From Elymus sibiricus (Eukaryota > Streptophyta > Magnoliopsida > Poales > Poaceae), in NCBI GenBank assembly GCA_039707655.1, contig CM077671.1:367066720-367130719 (forward strand): a DNA stretch of 64,000 nt, given 5' to 3'. The position numbers and the translations under genes are program-made. The stretch's first letter is position 1. Each line of letters begins with the position of its first letter. The notes beneath the pieces were generated by a model that worked only from the letters and a program-made list of their open reading frames with translations, did no database searches and was not told where the DNA came from. Shown piece by piece: positions 23,201-34,458 of this stretch.

Positions 23201-23323
23201 CATGTTATTCCCTCTCATTCAAAAGTTCCAAAAAGTTTCAAATTTCACTCAAATTCAATCACTCAATCAAACAATCAATCATTCTAGTGATTAATATAAC
23301 ATTCCAAATTTTGGGATGTTACA
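20214..23323 (-). repeat. Element C, 5' LTR, outer part
   Basis: After the second CACTC TSD copy (20214-20218) the C LTR resumes and runs to GGGATGTTACA at 23323. In element sense it opens with about 1 kb of U3. A TATAAA box follows at 22290-22295, then a GC-rich stretch (about 22260 to 21790), then about 1.4 kb of strongly T-rich sequence (21780 to 20350). The GC-rich part yields chance ORFs in several frames. No gene is assigned. Confidence 0.85.
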
Positions 23324-23361
23324 GTTTTTATGTATAATAATGCTTTAGGGAGTGATTCTAA

Positions 23362-24358
23362 GAGCATCTCCAACAGGCGCCCCAAAAAACGGCCCGCGCT
23401 GCAAAATTGTGCGTTTTAGCGCGAGCGCGCAGCGAAACCGCGCGCTCCAGCGGCCGCCCAAAAACCACGCGCGCGGCATAAGTGCTTCCGCGCGTGGAGC
23501 GAAACGGCATCGCGCGCGGCTTATTTGATGCGCCCGCTCCCGTGCGCGGAACCACTCGAGCGCTCGCGCATCTTCTCCCAACTACCTCCCTACCAGCGCC
23601 CGCGCCGCCGCCGCGCCATCCCTTTTCTCCGACGACCCGTCGGTGTTTCCCGGACCTATCCCCGCGCCTCTGCAGCTTCCTCCCCCTCCCACTAGTCCCC
23701 GCCGGCCCTTGCGCGCGCCATTCCTCCGGCGATCCCAATTTGCTATTGTGAAAGGACCGGCTAGATTTTGGGATCAAAAGATCCTTTGGTACATCATGCA
23801 TGCTTGTGTGATCATGCATAACATGATCATCGAGAATGAGTGTGGCCAAGATTTAGACTACTCTCAGTACGAGCTCTTGGGACATCCCGTGCGAGTGCGG
23901 CGGAGTGCTGCGAGGGTGGCCCGATTTGTTGCTTCCTATCATGCTATTCGGCGTGACGAAACGCATGACGATCTTCAGAACGATCTCATCGAGTAGTGGT
24001 GGGAATGGAATGGCCGACAGAACGCATGATGATTTGCTTATTTGATGTTGTATGTTTGATGTTGTATTGTTAAACTATTTGTTGTATTGGATGATAAACT
24101 ATTTGTTTGAGTTGTAATAATAAAATTAAACTATTTATTGCTGATTGTTTGATCTTTTGGTTTATTTTTGAAGTGCATATGTTGTTTGTGTAGGGCGCGC
24201 GCACCGTGTATTTGCAGCGCTTGCTGGAGCGCCGCGCGCACGCTAAAATTTGCGGCGGCCGCTGGAGCCAGCGCTGGGCTGCGCGCTAAAAAACTTTTGT
24301 TGCGCGCTGCAAAACAGTTTTTTTCACGCCGCGCGAAGCGCGCCTGTTGGAGATGCTT
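23362..24358 (+). mobile_element. PIF/Harbinger deletion derivative
   Basis: Flanked by 3 bp TSDs TAA (23359-23361 and 24359-24361), with terminal inverted repeats GAGCATCTCCAACAGGCGC matching its inverse at the right end except the outermost base. The uninterrupted site is visible in D's 3' LTR (GATTCTAATGCC near 46510), which proves the insertion. Both ends are rich in GCGC words, and the centre keeps a piece of a HARBI1-like nuclease. Confidence 0.92.
23739..24020 (+). pseudogene. C-terminal fragment of a HARBI1-like nuclease
   Basis: About 90 codons recognisable as the end of a plant PIF/Harbinger DDE nuclease: FAIVKGPARFWDQK, WYIMHACVIMHNMIIENE (a hallmark block), YELLGHPVRVRR, VARFVASYHAIRRDETHDDL. 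A TAG at 23994-23996 interrupts the terminal acidic WWEWNG tail. The catalytic DDE residues, which lie in the missing N-terminal two thirds, are absent, so it is inactive and would need a helper to move. Confidence 0.85.
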
Positions 24359-25699
24359 TAATGCCTTTTCTATCATAATATGCAAGGTTTACACAAAAAG
24401 GGAGAATACCGGCATTTGGAATTCTGGACCTAAAAAAAGCATATCACAGATACCTATTTTGCACATCTCCAAATAAGCTAAAACTTCCTGGTGGGTTGTG
24501 CTCAGCCCAGCCCACCTCTGGTGCCCATCTTCTGGTACTTAAGGTCTTTTGACCTAGAAAAAATAAGGAGAGGACTTTCGGGGCGGAACGCCGCCATCTC
24601 GAGGCGGAACTTGGGAAGGAACACTTTTGCCCTCCGGCGGAGCGATTCCGCCGGGGGAACTTCCCTCCCGGAGGGGGAAATCGAAGCCATCATCATCACC
24701 AACACCCCTCTCATCTTTGGGAGGCCAATATTCATCAACATCTTCAATAGCACCACCTCCTCTCAAACCCTAGTTCATCTCTTGTGTTCAATCTTTGTAC
24801 CGGAACCTCAGATTGGTACCTGTGGGTGACTAGTAGTGTTGATTACATCTTGTAGCTGATCACTATATGGTTTATTTGGTGGAAGATTATATGTTCAGAT
24901 CCATTATGCTAGTTAATACCCCTCTGATCTTGAGCATGAATATTATTTGTGAGTAGTTACCTTTGTTCTTGAGGTCACGGGAGAAGTCATGTTGCAAGTA
25001 ATCATGTGAATTTGATATGTGTTCGATATTTTGATGCTATGTATGTTGTGATTCCCTTAGTAGTGTCATGTGAACGTCGACTACATGAAACTTCACCATC
25101 TTTGGGCCTAAGTGAATGCATTGTGGAGTAGTTATTCGATGATGGGTTGCTAGAGTGACAGAAGCTTAAACCCTAGTTTATGCGCTACTTCGTAAGGGGC
25201 TGATTTGAATCCAAACGTTTAATGCTATGTTTAGATTTTATCTTAATACTTTTCTCGTAGTTGCGGATGCTTGCGAGGGGGTTAATTATAAGTGGGAGGT
25301 TTGTTCAAGTAAGAACAGCACCCAAGCAACGGTCCACCCACATATCAAATTATCAAAGTAGCGAATGCAAATCAAACCAACATGATAAAAGTGACTAGAT
25401 GAAATTTCCGTGTACCCTGAAGAACACTTTGCCTATTATAAGAGACTGTTCTGGCCTGTTCTTTGCCACAAAAGGATTATGCTACCTTGCTGCACTTTAT
25501 TTATCGTTACCGTTACTTGCTCATTACCAATTATCTTGTTATCAAACTATCTGTTACCTACAATTTCAGTGCTTGCAGAAATTACCTTGCTGAAAACCGC
25601 TTGTCATTTCCCTCTGCTCCTCGCTAGGGTTCAACACTCTTACTTATCGAAAGGACTACGATTGATCCCCTATACTTGTGGGTCATCAAGACTCTTTTC

Positions 25700-25717
25700 T
25701 GCCGCTGTTGCCGGGGA
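25700..25717 (+). other. Element D primer-binding site (mutated tRNA-Asp type)
   Basis: TGCCGCTGTTGCCGGGGA differs at two to three positions from the tRNA-Asp complement found intact in E. Confidence 0.8.
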
Positions 25718-25794
25718 GTGAAGCGCTCTTGGTAAGTGGAAATCGGTAAGGAAAAACATATACTATGTGCTGAAGTTTATTGTGACTTGCTACT

Positions 25795-26640
25795 ATGGAA
25801 AACAATCCTTTGAGGGGTTTGTTCGGGGTATCTTCACCAGGACCGGAACCACAATTAGTTGCCCCTCAACCTACTGCACCTACTAAAAATATTGGTTATG
25901 AAATTCCTTCGGGTATGGTAGAACAACTGCTAGCTAATCCTTATGAAGGAGACGGAACTGAACATCCTGATATGCATCTAATACATGTGGATGAAATTTG
26001 TGGATTATTTAAGCTTGCGGGTTTATCCGGAGATGAAGTTAAGAAGAAGGTTTTCCCTTTATCTTTGAAGGGAAAAGCATTGACATGGTATAGCCTATGT
26101 GATGATATTGGATCATGGAACTGGAATCGATTGCAATTAGAATTCCACCAAAAGTTTTAGCCTATGCATCTAGTTCATCGTGATTGGAATTATATATATA
26201 ATTTTTGGCCTCGTGAAGGAGAAAGCATCGCTCTAGCTTGGGGGAGGCTTAAGTCAATGTTATATTCATGCCCAAACCATGAGCTCCCGAGAGAAATTAT
26301 TATTCAGAATTTTTATGCTCGGTTTCTCATAATGATCGATCCATGCTCGATACTTCTTGTGTTGGTTCTTTTATGAAGAAGACTATTGAAATCAAGTGGG
26401 GTCTCTTAGAAAGAATTAAACGCAACTCTGAAGATTGGGAACTCGACGAAGGTAATGAGTCAGGTATTAAGCTTGAGTTTGATTGTGTTAAATCTTTTAT
26501 GACTACCGATGCTTTTCACAAGTTTAGCACTAAATATGGACTTGACTCTGAGATAGTAGCCTCTTTCTGTGAATCATTTGCTACTCATGTTGATCTCCCT
26601 AAGGAGAAGTGGTTTAAATAGCATCCCCCTATTAAATAAG
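25795..26640 (+). pseudogene. Element D gag (broken)
   Basis: It starts MENNPLRGLFGVSSPGPEPQ and runs through a retrotransposon gag domain (MHLIHVDEICGLFKLAG, KGKALTWYSLCDDIGSWNW, LEFHQKF). A TAG follows at 26158-26160. The frame then continues as PMHLVHRDWNYIYNFWPREG and LKSMLYSCPNHELPREIIIQ, shifts near 26330, and continues in a third frame (SFMKKTIEIKWGLLERI, KYGLDSEIVASFCESFATHV). The sequence is typical of Athila-type gag in Triticeae. Without a complete capsid it cannot form particles. Confidence 0.9.
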
Positions 26641-27658
26641 AAATTAAATAACCGGTAAAAGCTAAGGATGAAACCACCATTTACAATGTTGATCCAATTG
26701 TGCCTACTGCTTATATTGAAAAACCACCTTTCCCTGTTAGGATAAAGGAACATGCTAAGGTATCAACTCTGGTTCGCAAAAGTAATATTAAAGCACCTAA
26801 GCCCTCTGAACAAGTTAAAGTAGAACCAAGTGTTGCTATGGTTAAAGATCTCTTGGTAGAAAATATTGATGGGCATGTTATTTACTTCTGTGATGAAGCT
26901 GCTACAATTGCCAAACCTGATGAAAAAGATAAACATAGACCCGTAGTGGGCATGCATGTTTTCTCAGTCAAAATAGGAGATTATTGCTATCATGGTTTAT
27001 GTGATATGGGTGCTAGTGTGAGTGCTATTCCTTTTACCTTATACCAAGAAATTATGAATGATATAGCACCCATCGAAATAGAAGACATAGATGTTACTAT
27101 TAAACTTGCTAATAGAGACACCATCACACCACTTGGGATTGTTAGAGATGTTGAAGTCTTGTGAGGGAAAATAAAATATCCTACTGATTTTCCAGTTCTT
27201 GGTTCCCCACAAGATGACTTTCGTCCCATTATCTTTGGTAGACCTTTCTTGAACACCGTCAATGCTAAGATAGATTGTGAAAAACTAACTGTCGGTGTTA
27301 GTTTTGGTGATGTGTCTCATGAATTTAATTTTTCCAAGTTTAGTAGACAACCTCGTGATAAAGAATTGTCTAGTGAGGATGAAATAATTGGTCTTGCTTC
27401 TATTGTCGTACCTCCTACTGATCCACTAGAACAATATTTGCTAGACCATGAAAATGATATGCACTTGCATGAAAGAAATGAAATAGATAAAAAAATTCTT
27501 TGAACAACAGCCTCTCCTAAAACAAAATTTGCCTATTGAAACTCTAGGAGGTCCTTCTCCACCTAAAGGTGATCCTGTGTTTGAATTAAAACAATTGCCT
27601 GACACTTTGAAGTATGCTTATCTTGATGAGAAAAAGATATATCCTGTTATTATTAGTG
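26641..27658 (+). pseudogene. Element D protease region, cut by element E
   Basis: Low-complexity linker rich in Lys/Pro, then the aspartic protease with the Athila-type motif CDMGASVSAIPF. A TGA at 27162-27164 stands where cysteine is expected. IIFGRPFLNTVNAKIDCEK and an acidic linker (SSEDEIIGLASIVVPPTDPL) follow, then a frameshift near 27503. The last residues, DEKKIYPVIISAN, are interrupted by E and resume after 34458 with LSEHEEERLLKILRKHRDAI. Confidence 0.9.
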
Positions 27659-27663
27659 CTAAC

Positions 27664-29231
27664 TGATACATCTCCAACGTATCTATAATTTTTGATTGTT
27701 CCATGCTATTATATTATCTGTTTTGGATGTTTTATATGCATTAATATTCTATTTTATATTATTTTTGGGACTAACCTATTAATCTAGAGCCTAGTGCCAG
27801 TTTCTGTTTTTTCTTTGTTTTTGAGTATTGCAGATAAGGAATATTAAACGGAGTCCAAACGGAATAAAATCTTCGGAATAATTTTTCTTGGACCAGAAGA
27901 CATCTACCAAGCTTGGAGACCAAGGCAGGAGAGCCGCCGTGTGGCCACAAGCCACCGGGGCGCGCCCCCCTGGCTTGTGGGCCCACGGTAGCTCCCCCAA
28001 CCCTATTTCTCGGCCTATAAATTCACAAATATTCCCTGGATACCAGAGAGAGCCACGAAAACACTTTTCCGCCGCCAGGAGCCTCGGTTCCCGTGAGATC
28101 CACTCTTGGAGCCTTTTCCGGTAATCTGCCGGAGGGGGATTCGATCACGGAGGGCATCTACATCAACTCCATTGCCCCTCCGATGATGCGTGAGTAGTTC
28201 ACCACAGACCTTCGGGTCCATAGCTAGTAGCTAGATGGCTTCTTCTCTCTCTTTTCTCTTCAATACCATGTTCTTCATGATCTTCATGGAGATCTATCCG
28301 ATGTAATACTCTTTTGCGGTGTGTTTGTCGAGATCCGATGAATTGTGGGTTTATGTTCAGATTATCTATGAATATTATTTGAGTCTTTTCTGAATTCTTA
28401 TATGCATGATTTCATATCTTTGCAAGTCTCTTCGAGTTATTGGTTTGGTTTGGCCAACTAGATTGGTAATTCTTGCAATGGGAGAAGTGCTTAGTTTTGG
28501 GTTCAATCTTGCGGTGTCCTCACCCAGTGACATAGTAGGGGTAGCGAGGCACGTATTGTATTGTTGCCATTGAGGATAAAAAGATGGGATTTTCATCATA
28601 TTGCTTGAGTTTATCCCTCTACATCATGTCATCTTACCTAATGCGTTACTCTGTTCTTCATGAACTTAATACTCTAGATGCAGGTAGGAGTCGGTCGATG
28701 TGTGGAGTAATAGTAGTAGATGCAGAATCGTTTCGGTCTACTTGACACGGACGTGATGCCTATATGCATAATCATTGCCTTGGATATCTTCATAATTATT
28801 CGCTTTTCTATCAATTGCTCGACAGTAATTTGTTCACCCACCGTAATACTTGCCATCATGAGAGAAGCCTCTAGTGAAACCTATGGCCCCCGGGTCTATT
28901 TTCCATATTATACTTTCAGATCTAAAACCAAAAATACCAAAAATACCTTGATGCATTATTTTTACTTTTGTTTTACTTTCCTTTCAAGCAATCATATCTA
29001 TCTATCTCTATCAGATCTCATCCTTGCAAGTAACCGTGAAGGAATTGACAACCCCTTTATAGCGTTGGGTGCAAGTGTTTGATTCTTTGTGTAGGTACAT
29101 CTATTGGGGACTTGCTTTAATCTCCTATGGGATTGATACCTTGGTTCTCAACAACTGAGGGAAATACTTATCTACTTTGCTGCATCACCCGTTCCTCTTC
29201 ACGGAAACCAATGCATGCTCGAGAAGTAGCA
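27664..29231 (+). repeat. Element E, 5' LTR
   Basis: TATAAA at 28016-28021 lies 28 bases after the end of the GC hairpin (27937-27988). Compared with the 3' LTR, one of the two GGCGCGCC words and the loop are gone. Confidence 0.95.
27937..27988 (+). promoter_or_regulatory. GC-rich hairpin, collapsed form, element E 5' LTR
   Basis: Outer stem CCGTGTGGCCACAAGCCA paired with TGGCTTGTGGGCCCACGG is kept. The inner GGCGCGCC arm pair is reduced to one copy relative to 33142-33210. Confidence 0.8.
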
Positions 29232-29242
29232 AGAAGGATTTC

Positions 29243-29260
29243 TGGCGCCGTTGCCGGGGA
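29243..29260 (+). other. Element E primer-binding site (tRNA-Asp)
   Basis: TGGCGCCGTTGCCGGGGA, an exact complement of the plant tRNA-Asp(GUC) 3' end as used by Athila-type elements, 11 bases inside the LTR. Confidence 0.92.
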
Positions 29261-29531
29261 GATACATAGCAAGTCAAGACAAGAACTTTCCCGTCAACTT
29301 GTCAATTTCTGACGTGGTTGCCGAAGAGATCTATATCAAGCCTACCAAGTACCCATCACAAACTCATCTCTTGCATTTACATTATTTGCCATTTGCCTCT
29401 CGTTTTCCTCTCCTCCACGTCACCAATTTGCCGTTTTATTCGCCTTTTTCTCGCCGGATCTCTTTTTGTTTGCTTGTGTTACCATGTGCCTTCTATTTGC
29501 TTGCATCTTCGCTTGCTAAAAATCTATTGAT

Positions 29532-30200
29532 ATGGATCCTCATCCACTTGCTAATCTTCTCAAAAGGCCAAATTATGATGAACCAATTGCTAGTGAGTTG
29601 AGTGCACTTGATTATCTCTATGAAGTTTTGTTTGAAAATCATGAATCTGGAAATTTTGATGAAGTGTTGAAAGAAGAAATCTATAAGGTGATTCATGATA
29701 GCTCCTTGATTGAAAAGCATGATTGCAATGATGTTACTATAAATTCTATTAATGTCAATTACGCTAATGATATGCAAAGGCACAAGCTTGGGGATGCTAT
29801 GTTTGATGAAGATGATATTTTTTGTCCCCCAAGTTTTGATGAGAAAATTTATTATGATGATTGCATGCTCGTGTATCATGAAAAGAATGATTTATGTGAT
29901 AGTTATATTGTTGAATTCCTTATAGATTCTACTGAAATTTATTATGAGGGATGAACATATGTTGTAGGAATTGCAATAATATCAAGTTTCCTCTCTATGT
30001 GTTCAAAGTTTTAAAGTTATGCTTGTTTTGCCTTCCTATGCTAGTTGATTCTTGTTCCCATAAATTGTTTGCTCAAAAAATCCCTATGCATAGGAAGTGG
30101 GTTAGACTTAAATGTGTTTTTCATGCTATTCATGATGCTCTTTTGCATATCTCAATTACTACTTTTTATGTGAGCATCATTGAAATCATTATGCCTAGCT
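29532..30200 (+). pseudogene. pol-less element ORF, copy in E (internally deleted)
   Basis: 140 codons from MDPHPLANLLKRPNYDEPIA, including HKLGDAMFDEDDIF, then VYHEKNDLCDSYIVEFLIDS and a stop after YYEG. The C-terminal part (CCRNCNNIKFPLYVF, CLFCLPMLVDSCSHKLF, PMHRKWVRLKCVFHAIHDALLH) continues in another frame. Compared with the 278-codon copy in F it lacks the middle section (about 65 residues). The word encoding KLGDA is the same 15-mer as the element's polypurine tract. Function unknown. Confidence 0.78.
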
Positions 30201-32830
30201 AGGGGAGTTAAACAATAGCGCTTGTTGGGAGGCAACCCAATTTTATTTTTGCTTTATGTTTTTTGTTTCTGTTTTGGTGTGTTTTCCACATTATTACTTC
30301 TGTAATAATTTTGTTTTCTTGTTTAAATTAGTGTTTGAGCCAAGTAAGACCTTTGGGATGGTCTACGGTGTTTGTTGATTTGATTTTGCTGAAAAACAGA
30401 AACTTTTTCTCTCAGTCCAGGAATTTTGTAAATTCACTGGAATGTGCTTTTGATCTGAACATTTTACACAAGATTGATATACAAATTTCCCTGATTGTCC
30501 TCATTTTTCAGAATTTTTCGAGTTACAGAAGTATTCGAAGTCTATAGATTGCTACAGACTGTTCTGTTTTTGACAGATTCTGTTTTCTATGTGTTGTTTG
30601 CTTATTTTGATGTATCTATGGGTTGTATCGGGGGGTATGAACCATGGAGAAGTTAGAATACAGTAGATATTACACCAATATAAATAAAGAATGAGTTCAC
30701 AACAGTACCTAAAGTGGTGATTTATTTTTCTTATACTAACGGATCTCATGAGTTTTCTGTTGAGTTTTGTATTGTGAAGTTTTCAAGTTTTGGGTAAAGA
30801 TTTGATGGACTATGGAATAAGGAGTGGCAAGAGCCTAAGCTTGGGGATGCCCAAGGCACCCCAAGCCATATTCAAGGATACCAAAAAGCCTAAGCTTGGG
30901 GATGCCCCGGAAGGCATCCCCTCTTTCGTCTTCAATCCATCGGTAAATTTACTTGAGGCTATATTTTTATTCACCACATGATATGTGTTTTGCTTGGAGC
31001 GTCTTGTATGATATGAGTATTTTCTTTTTAGTTTGCCACAATCATCCTTGCTGCACACATATTTTGAGAGAGACACGCTGAATCGTGAATTTATTAGAAT
31101 ACTCTATGTGCTTCACTTATATCTTTTGAGCTAAGCAATGTTGCTCTAGTGCTTCACTTATATCTTTTTAGAGCATGGTGGTGTTATATTTTATAGAAAT
31201 TATTGAACTCTCGTACCTCACTTATATTATTTTGAGAGTTTCTTAAAACAGCATGGTAATTTGTTTAGGTTATGAATTTAGTCCTAATATAATAGGCATC
31301 CAAGAGGGATATAATAAAAACTTTCATATTAAGTGCATTGGATACTATGAGAAGTTTGATTCCTCGCATATAGTTTTGAGATAATGGAGATGGTAATATG
31401 AGAGTCATGCTAGTGAGTAGTTGTAAATTGGAAGAGATACTTGTGTTGAAGTTTGTGATTCCCGTAGCATGCACGTATGGTGAACCGTTATGTAACGAAG
31501 TCGGAGCATGATTTGTTTAATGATTGTCGACCTTTGTGTGAGGGTCGGGAGCGCGCGATGGTTAACTCCTACCAACCTCTCCCCTAGGAGCATGCGTCTA
31601 ATGCTTTGTTTGATAAATAATATACTTTTGCAATAAGTATGTGAGTTCTTTATGACTAATGTTGAGTCCATGGATTATACGCACTCTCACCCTTCCACCA
31701 TTGCTAGCCTCTCTAGTACCGCGCAACTTTCGCCGGTACATCAAACCCACCTTCCTCAAAACAGCCACCATATATTTTCCTCAAAATAGCCACCATACCT
31801 ACCTATTATGGCATTTCCATAGCCATTCCGAGATATATTGCCATGCAACTTCCACCGTTCCGCTTTTCATGACATGCACCATCACTTCCATATTGCATAT
31901 AGAGTCATATTTTGTCATAGGTATCGAGTTGTAATTTTCCTTTTGAGTTGTAAGTAAATAAAAGTGTGATGATTTTCATTATTAGAGCATTGTCCCGTGT
32001 GAGAAAAGGATGATGGAAGCCATGACTCCCTCACAAGTTGGCATGAGTATCCAGACTTTACAAAAAAATAAAAGAGGCCAGCGAAGCCCAAATAAAAAAA
32101 AGAGGCCAAAGATGCCCACCAAAATAAAAAAAAAGAAAAAAAATGAGAGAAAGAAAGAAGGGACAATTGCTACTATACTTTTCCACACTTGTGCTTCAAA
32201 GTAGCACCATGATCTTCATGATAGAGAGTCTCCTATTTTGTCACTTTCATATAACTAGTGGAGTTTCATCTTGCACGACCACTTAGTTTTCTTTCTGAGC
32301 TTTCATACACTTATAGCTCTAGTGCACCCGTTGCATGGCAATCCCTACTCACTCACATTTATATCTATTGATGGGCATCTCCATAGCCCGTTGATACGCC
32401 TAGTTGATGTGAGACTATCTTCTCCCTTTTTCCTTGCAACCTCCACCACATTCTATTCCACCTATAGTGCTATATCCATGGCTCACGCTCATGTATTGCG
32501 TGAGAGTTGAAAAGGTTTGAGAACACCAAAAGTGTGAAACAATTGCTTGGCTTGTTCATCGGGGTTGTGCATGATTTAGATACTTTGTGTGGGGAAGATG
32601 GAGCATAGCCAGACCATATGATTTTGTAGGGATAACTTTCTAAGGCCATGTTATTTTGAAAGGACGCAATTGCCTAGTTGGTGTGCTCGAAGTATTACTG
32701 TTTTTATGTCAATATTAGACTATTGTTTTGAATCTTACGGATCTGAATATTCATGCCACAAAAAAGAATATTACATGGATAAATATGTTAGGTAGCATTC
32801 CACATCAAAAATTCTGTTTTTATCATTTAC
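30201..32830 (+). other. Element E noncoding internal region
   Basis: 2.6 kb without a gene. It contains two exact polypurine-tract words (30837-30850 and 30892-30905) around a GGGGATGCC/GGCATCCCC palindrome. Repeats of TGCTTCACTTATATCTTTT lie at about 31108-31170, with related copies near 31218. An A-rich purine tract occupies 32060-32165. Confidence 0.75.
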
Positions 32831-32868
32831 CTACTCGAGGACGAGCAGGAATTAAGCTTGGGGATGCT
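32831..32868 (+). other. Element E AGGA-loop hairpin and polypurine tract
   Basis: CTACTCG-AGGA-CGAGCAG (one stem mismatch) is followed by AAGCTTGGGGATGCT at 32854-32868, abutting the 3' LTR at 32869. Confidence 0.88.
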
Positions 32869-34453
32869 TGATACGTCTCCAACGTATCTATAATTTTTTA
32901 TTGTTCCATGCTATTATATTATCTGTTTTGGATGTTTTATATGCATTAATATGCTATTTTATATTATTTTTGGGACTAACCTATTAATCTAGAGCCTAGT
33001 GCCAGTTTCTGTTTTTTCTTTGTTTTTGAGTATTGCAGATAAGGAATATTAAACGGAGTCCAAACGGAATAAAATCTTCGGAATAATTTTTCTTGGACCA
33101 GAAGACATCTACCAAGCTTGGAGACCAAGGCAGGAGAGCCGCCGTGTGGCCACAAGCCACAGGGGCGCGCCTAGGGGGTAGGGCGCGCCCCCTGGCTTGT
33201 GGGCCCACGGCAGCTCCCCCAACCCTATTTCTCAGCCTATAAATTCACAAATATTCCCTGGATACCAGAGAGAGCCACGAAAACACTTTTCCACCGCCAG
33301 GAGCCTCGGTTCCCGTGAGATCCAGTCTTGGAGCCTTTTCCGGTAATCTGCCGGAGGGGGATTCGATCACGGAGGGCATCTACATCAACTCCATTGCCCC
33401 TCCGATGATGCGTGAGTAGTTCACCACAGACCTTCGGGTCCATAGCTAGTAGCTAGATGGCTTCTTCTCTCTCTTTGCTCTTCAATACCATGTTCTTCAT
33501 GATCTTCATGGAGATCTATCCGATGTAATACTCTTTTGCGGTGTGTTTGTCGAGATCCGATGAATTGTGGGTTTATGTTCAGATTATCTATGAATATTAT
33601 TTGAGTCTTTTCTGAATTCTTATATGCATGATTTCATATCTTTGCAAGTCTCTTCGAGTTATTGGTTTGGTTTGGCCAACTAGATTGGTAATTCTTGCAA
33701 TGGGAGAAGTGCTTAGTTTTGGGTTCAATCTTGCGGTGTCCTCACCCAGTGACATAGTAGGGGTAGCGAGGCACGTATTGTATTGTTGCCATCGAGGATA
33801 AAAAGATGGGGTTTTCATCATATTGCTTGAGTTTATCCCTCTACATCATGTCATCTTACCTAATGTGTTACTCTGTTCTTCATGAACTTAATACTCTAGA
33901 TGCAGGCAGGAGTCTGTCGATGTGTGGAGTAATAGTAGTAGATGCAGAATCGTTTCGGTCTACTTGACACGGACGTGATGCCTATATGCATAATCATTGC
34001 CTTGGATATCTTCATAATTATTCGCTTTTCTATCAATTGCTCGACAGTAATTTGTTCACCCACCGTAATACTTGCCATCATGAGAGAAGCCTCTAGTGAA
34101 ACCTATGGCCCCCGGGTCTATTTTCCATATTATACTTTCAGATCTAAAACCAAAAATACCAAAAATACCTTGCTGCATTATTTTTACTTTTGTTTTACTT
34201 TCCTTTCAAGCAATCATATCTATCTATCTCTATCAAATCTCATCCTTGCAAGTAACCGTGAAGGGATTGACAACCCCTTTATAGCGTTGGGTGCAAGAGT
34301 TTGATTCTTTGTGTAGGTACATCTATTGGGGACTTGCTTGTATCTCCTACTGGATTGATACCTTGGTTCTCAACAACTGAGGGAAATACTTATCTACTTT
34401 GCTGCATCACCTGTTTCTCTTCACGGAAACCAACGCATGCTCGAGAAGTAGCA
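32869..34453 (+). repeat. Element E, 3' LTR
   Basis: 1585 bp, TGATACGTCTCC to GAGAAGTAGCA. TATAAA is at 33238-33243, 28 bases after the full GC hairpin. Confidence 0.95.
33142..33210 (+). promoter_or_regulatory. GC-rich hairpin, full form, element E 3' LTR
   Basis: Arms 33142-33171 and 33182-33210 form a stem of about 29 bp with few mismatches, GGCGCGCC at the inner end of both arms, and a 10 nt loop. Confidence 0.88.
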
Positions 34454-34458
34454 CTAAC

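Larger units (their letters stand above)
7211..23323 (-). mobile_element. Element C: LTR element with about 4.16 kb LTR, gag-like only
   Basis: Reverse orientation. 3' LTR remnant 7211-8307, internal 8308-11763, 5' LTR 11764-12815 plus 20219-23323 (split by element B). LTR ends are TGTAACATCCC and GGGACGCTACA in element sense. The primer site TGGTATCAGAGC lies four bases inside the LTR. The only coding content is a gag-like ORF with six zinc knuckles and a 113-codon ORF; no protease, RT or integrase motif is visible in the 3.5 kb internal region. The outer right end at 23323 abuts D's LTR. By eye the two LTR copies differ at roughly 3-4% of sites over 1.1 kb. I cannot name the family. Confidence 0.85.
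23324..25688 (+). repeat. Element D, 5' LTR remainder with inserted Harbinger
   Basis: It matches the 3' LTR from about 46472 to 47947. Differences: a 997 bp Harbinger insertion, and a deletion of about 110 bases relative to 46639-46748 that removes one arm of the GC hairpin and leaves CCTGGTGGGTTGTG at 24487-24500. It ends GTGGGTCATCA. The first roughly 40 bases of the LTR lie beyond element C and outside the window. Confidence 0.9.
27664..34453 (+). mobile_element. Element E: pol-less Ty3/gypsy-type LTR element
   Basis: Complete element with TSD CTAAC at 27659-27663 and 34454-34458. LTRs are 1568 and 1585 bp, starting TGATAC(A/G)TCTCCAACGTATC and ending CGAGAAGTAGCA. It has an intact tRNA-Asp primer site, a polypurine tract at 32854-32868 and a 3.6 kb internal region with only the shared ORF. 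By eye the LTRs differ at about 25 positions (1.6%) plus one 17-18 bp indel in the GC hairpin. The insertion splits D between protease and RT. Confidence 0.95.

Noticed and set aside
23345..23849. Minus-strand ORF of 163 codons
   Set aside because: Antisense to the Harbinger element; GC-rich composition and crossing the element's boundary explain it.
28720..29082. 120-codon ORF repeated at 33942-34304
   Set aside because: It recurs only because it lies in both LTRs of E. The aligned part of F's LTR does not keep the same frame.
32010..32204. Lysine-rich 64-codon ORF
   Set aside because: Produced by the A-rich purine tract of element E's internal region.
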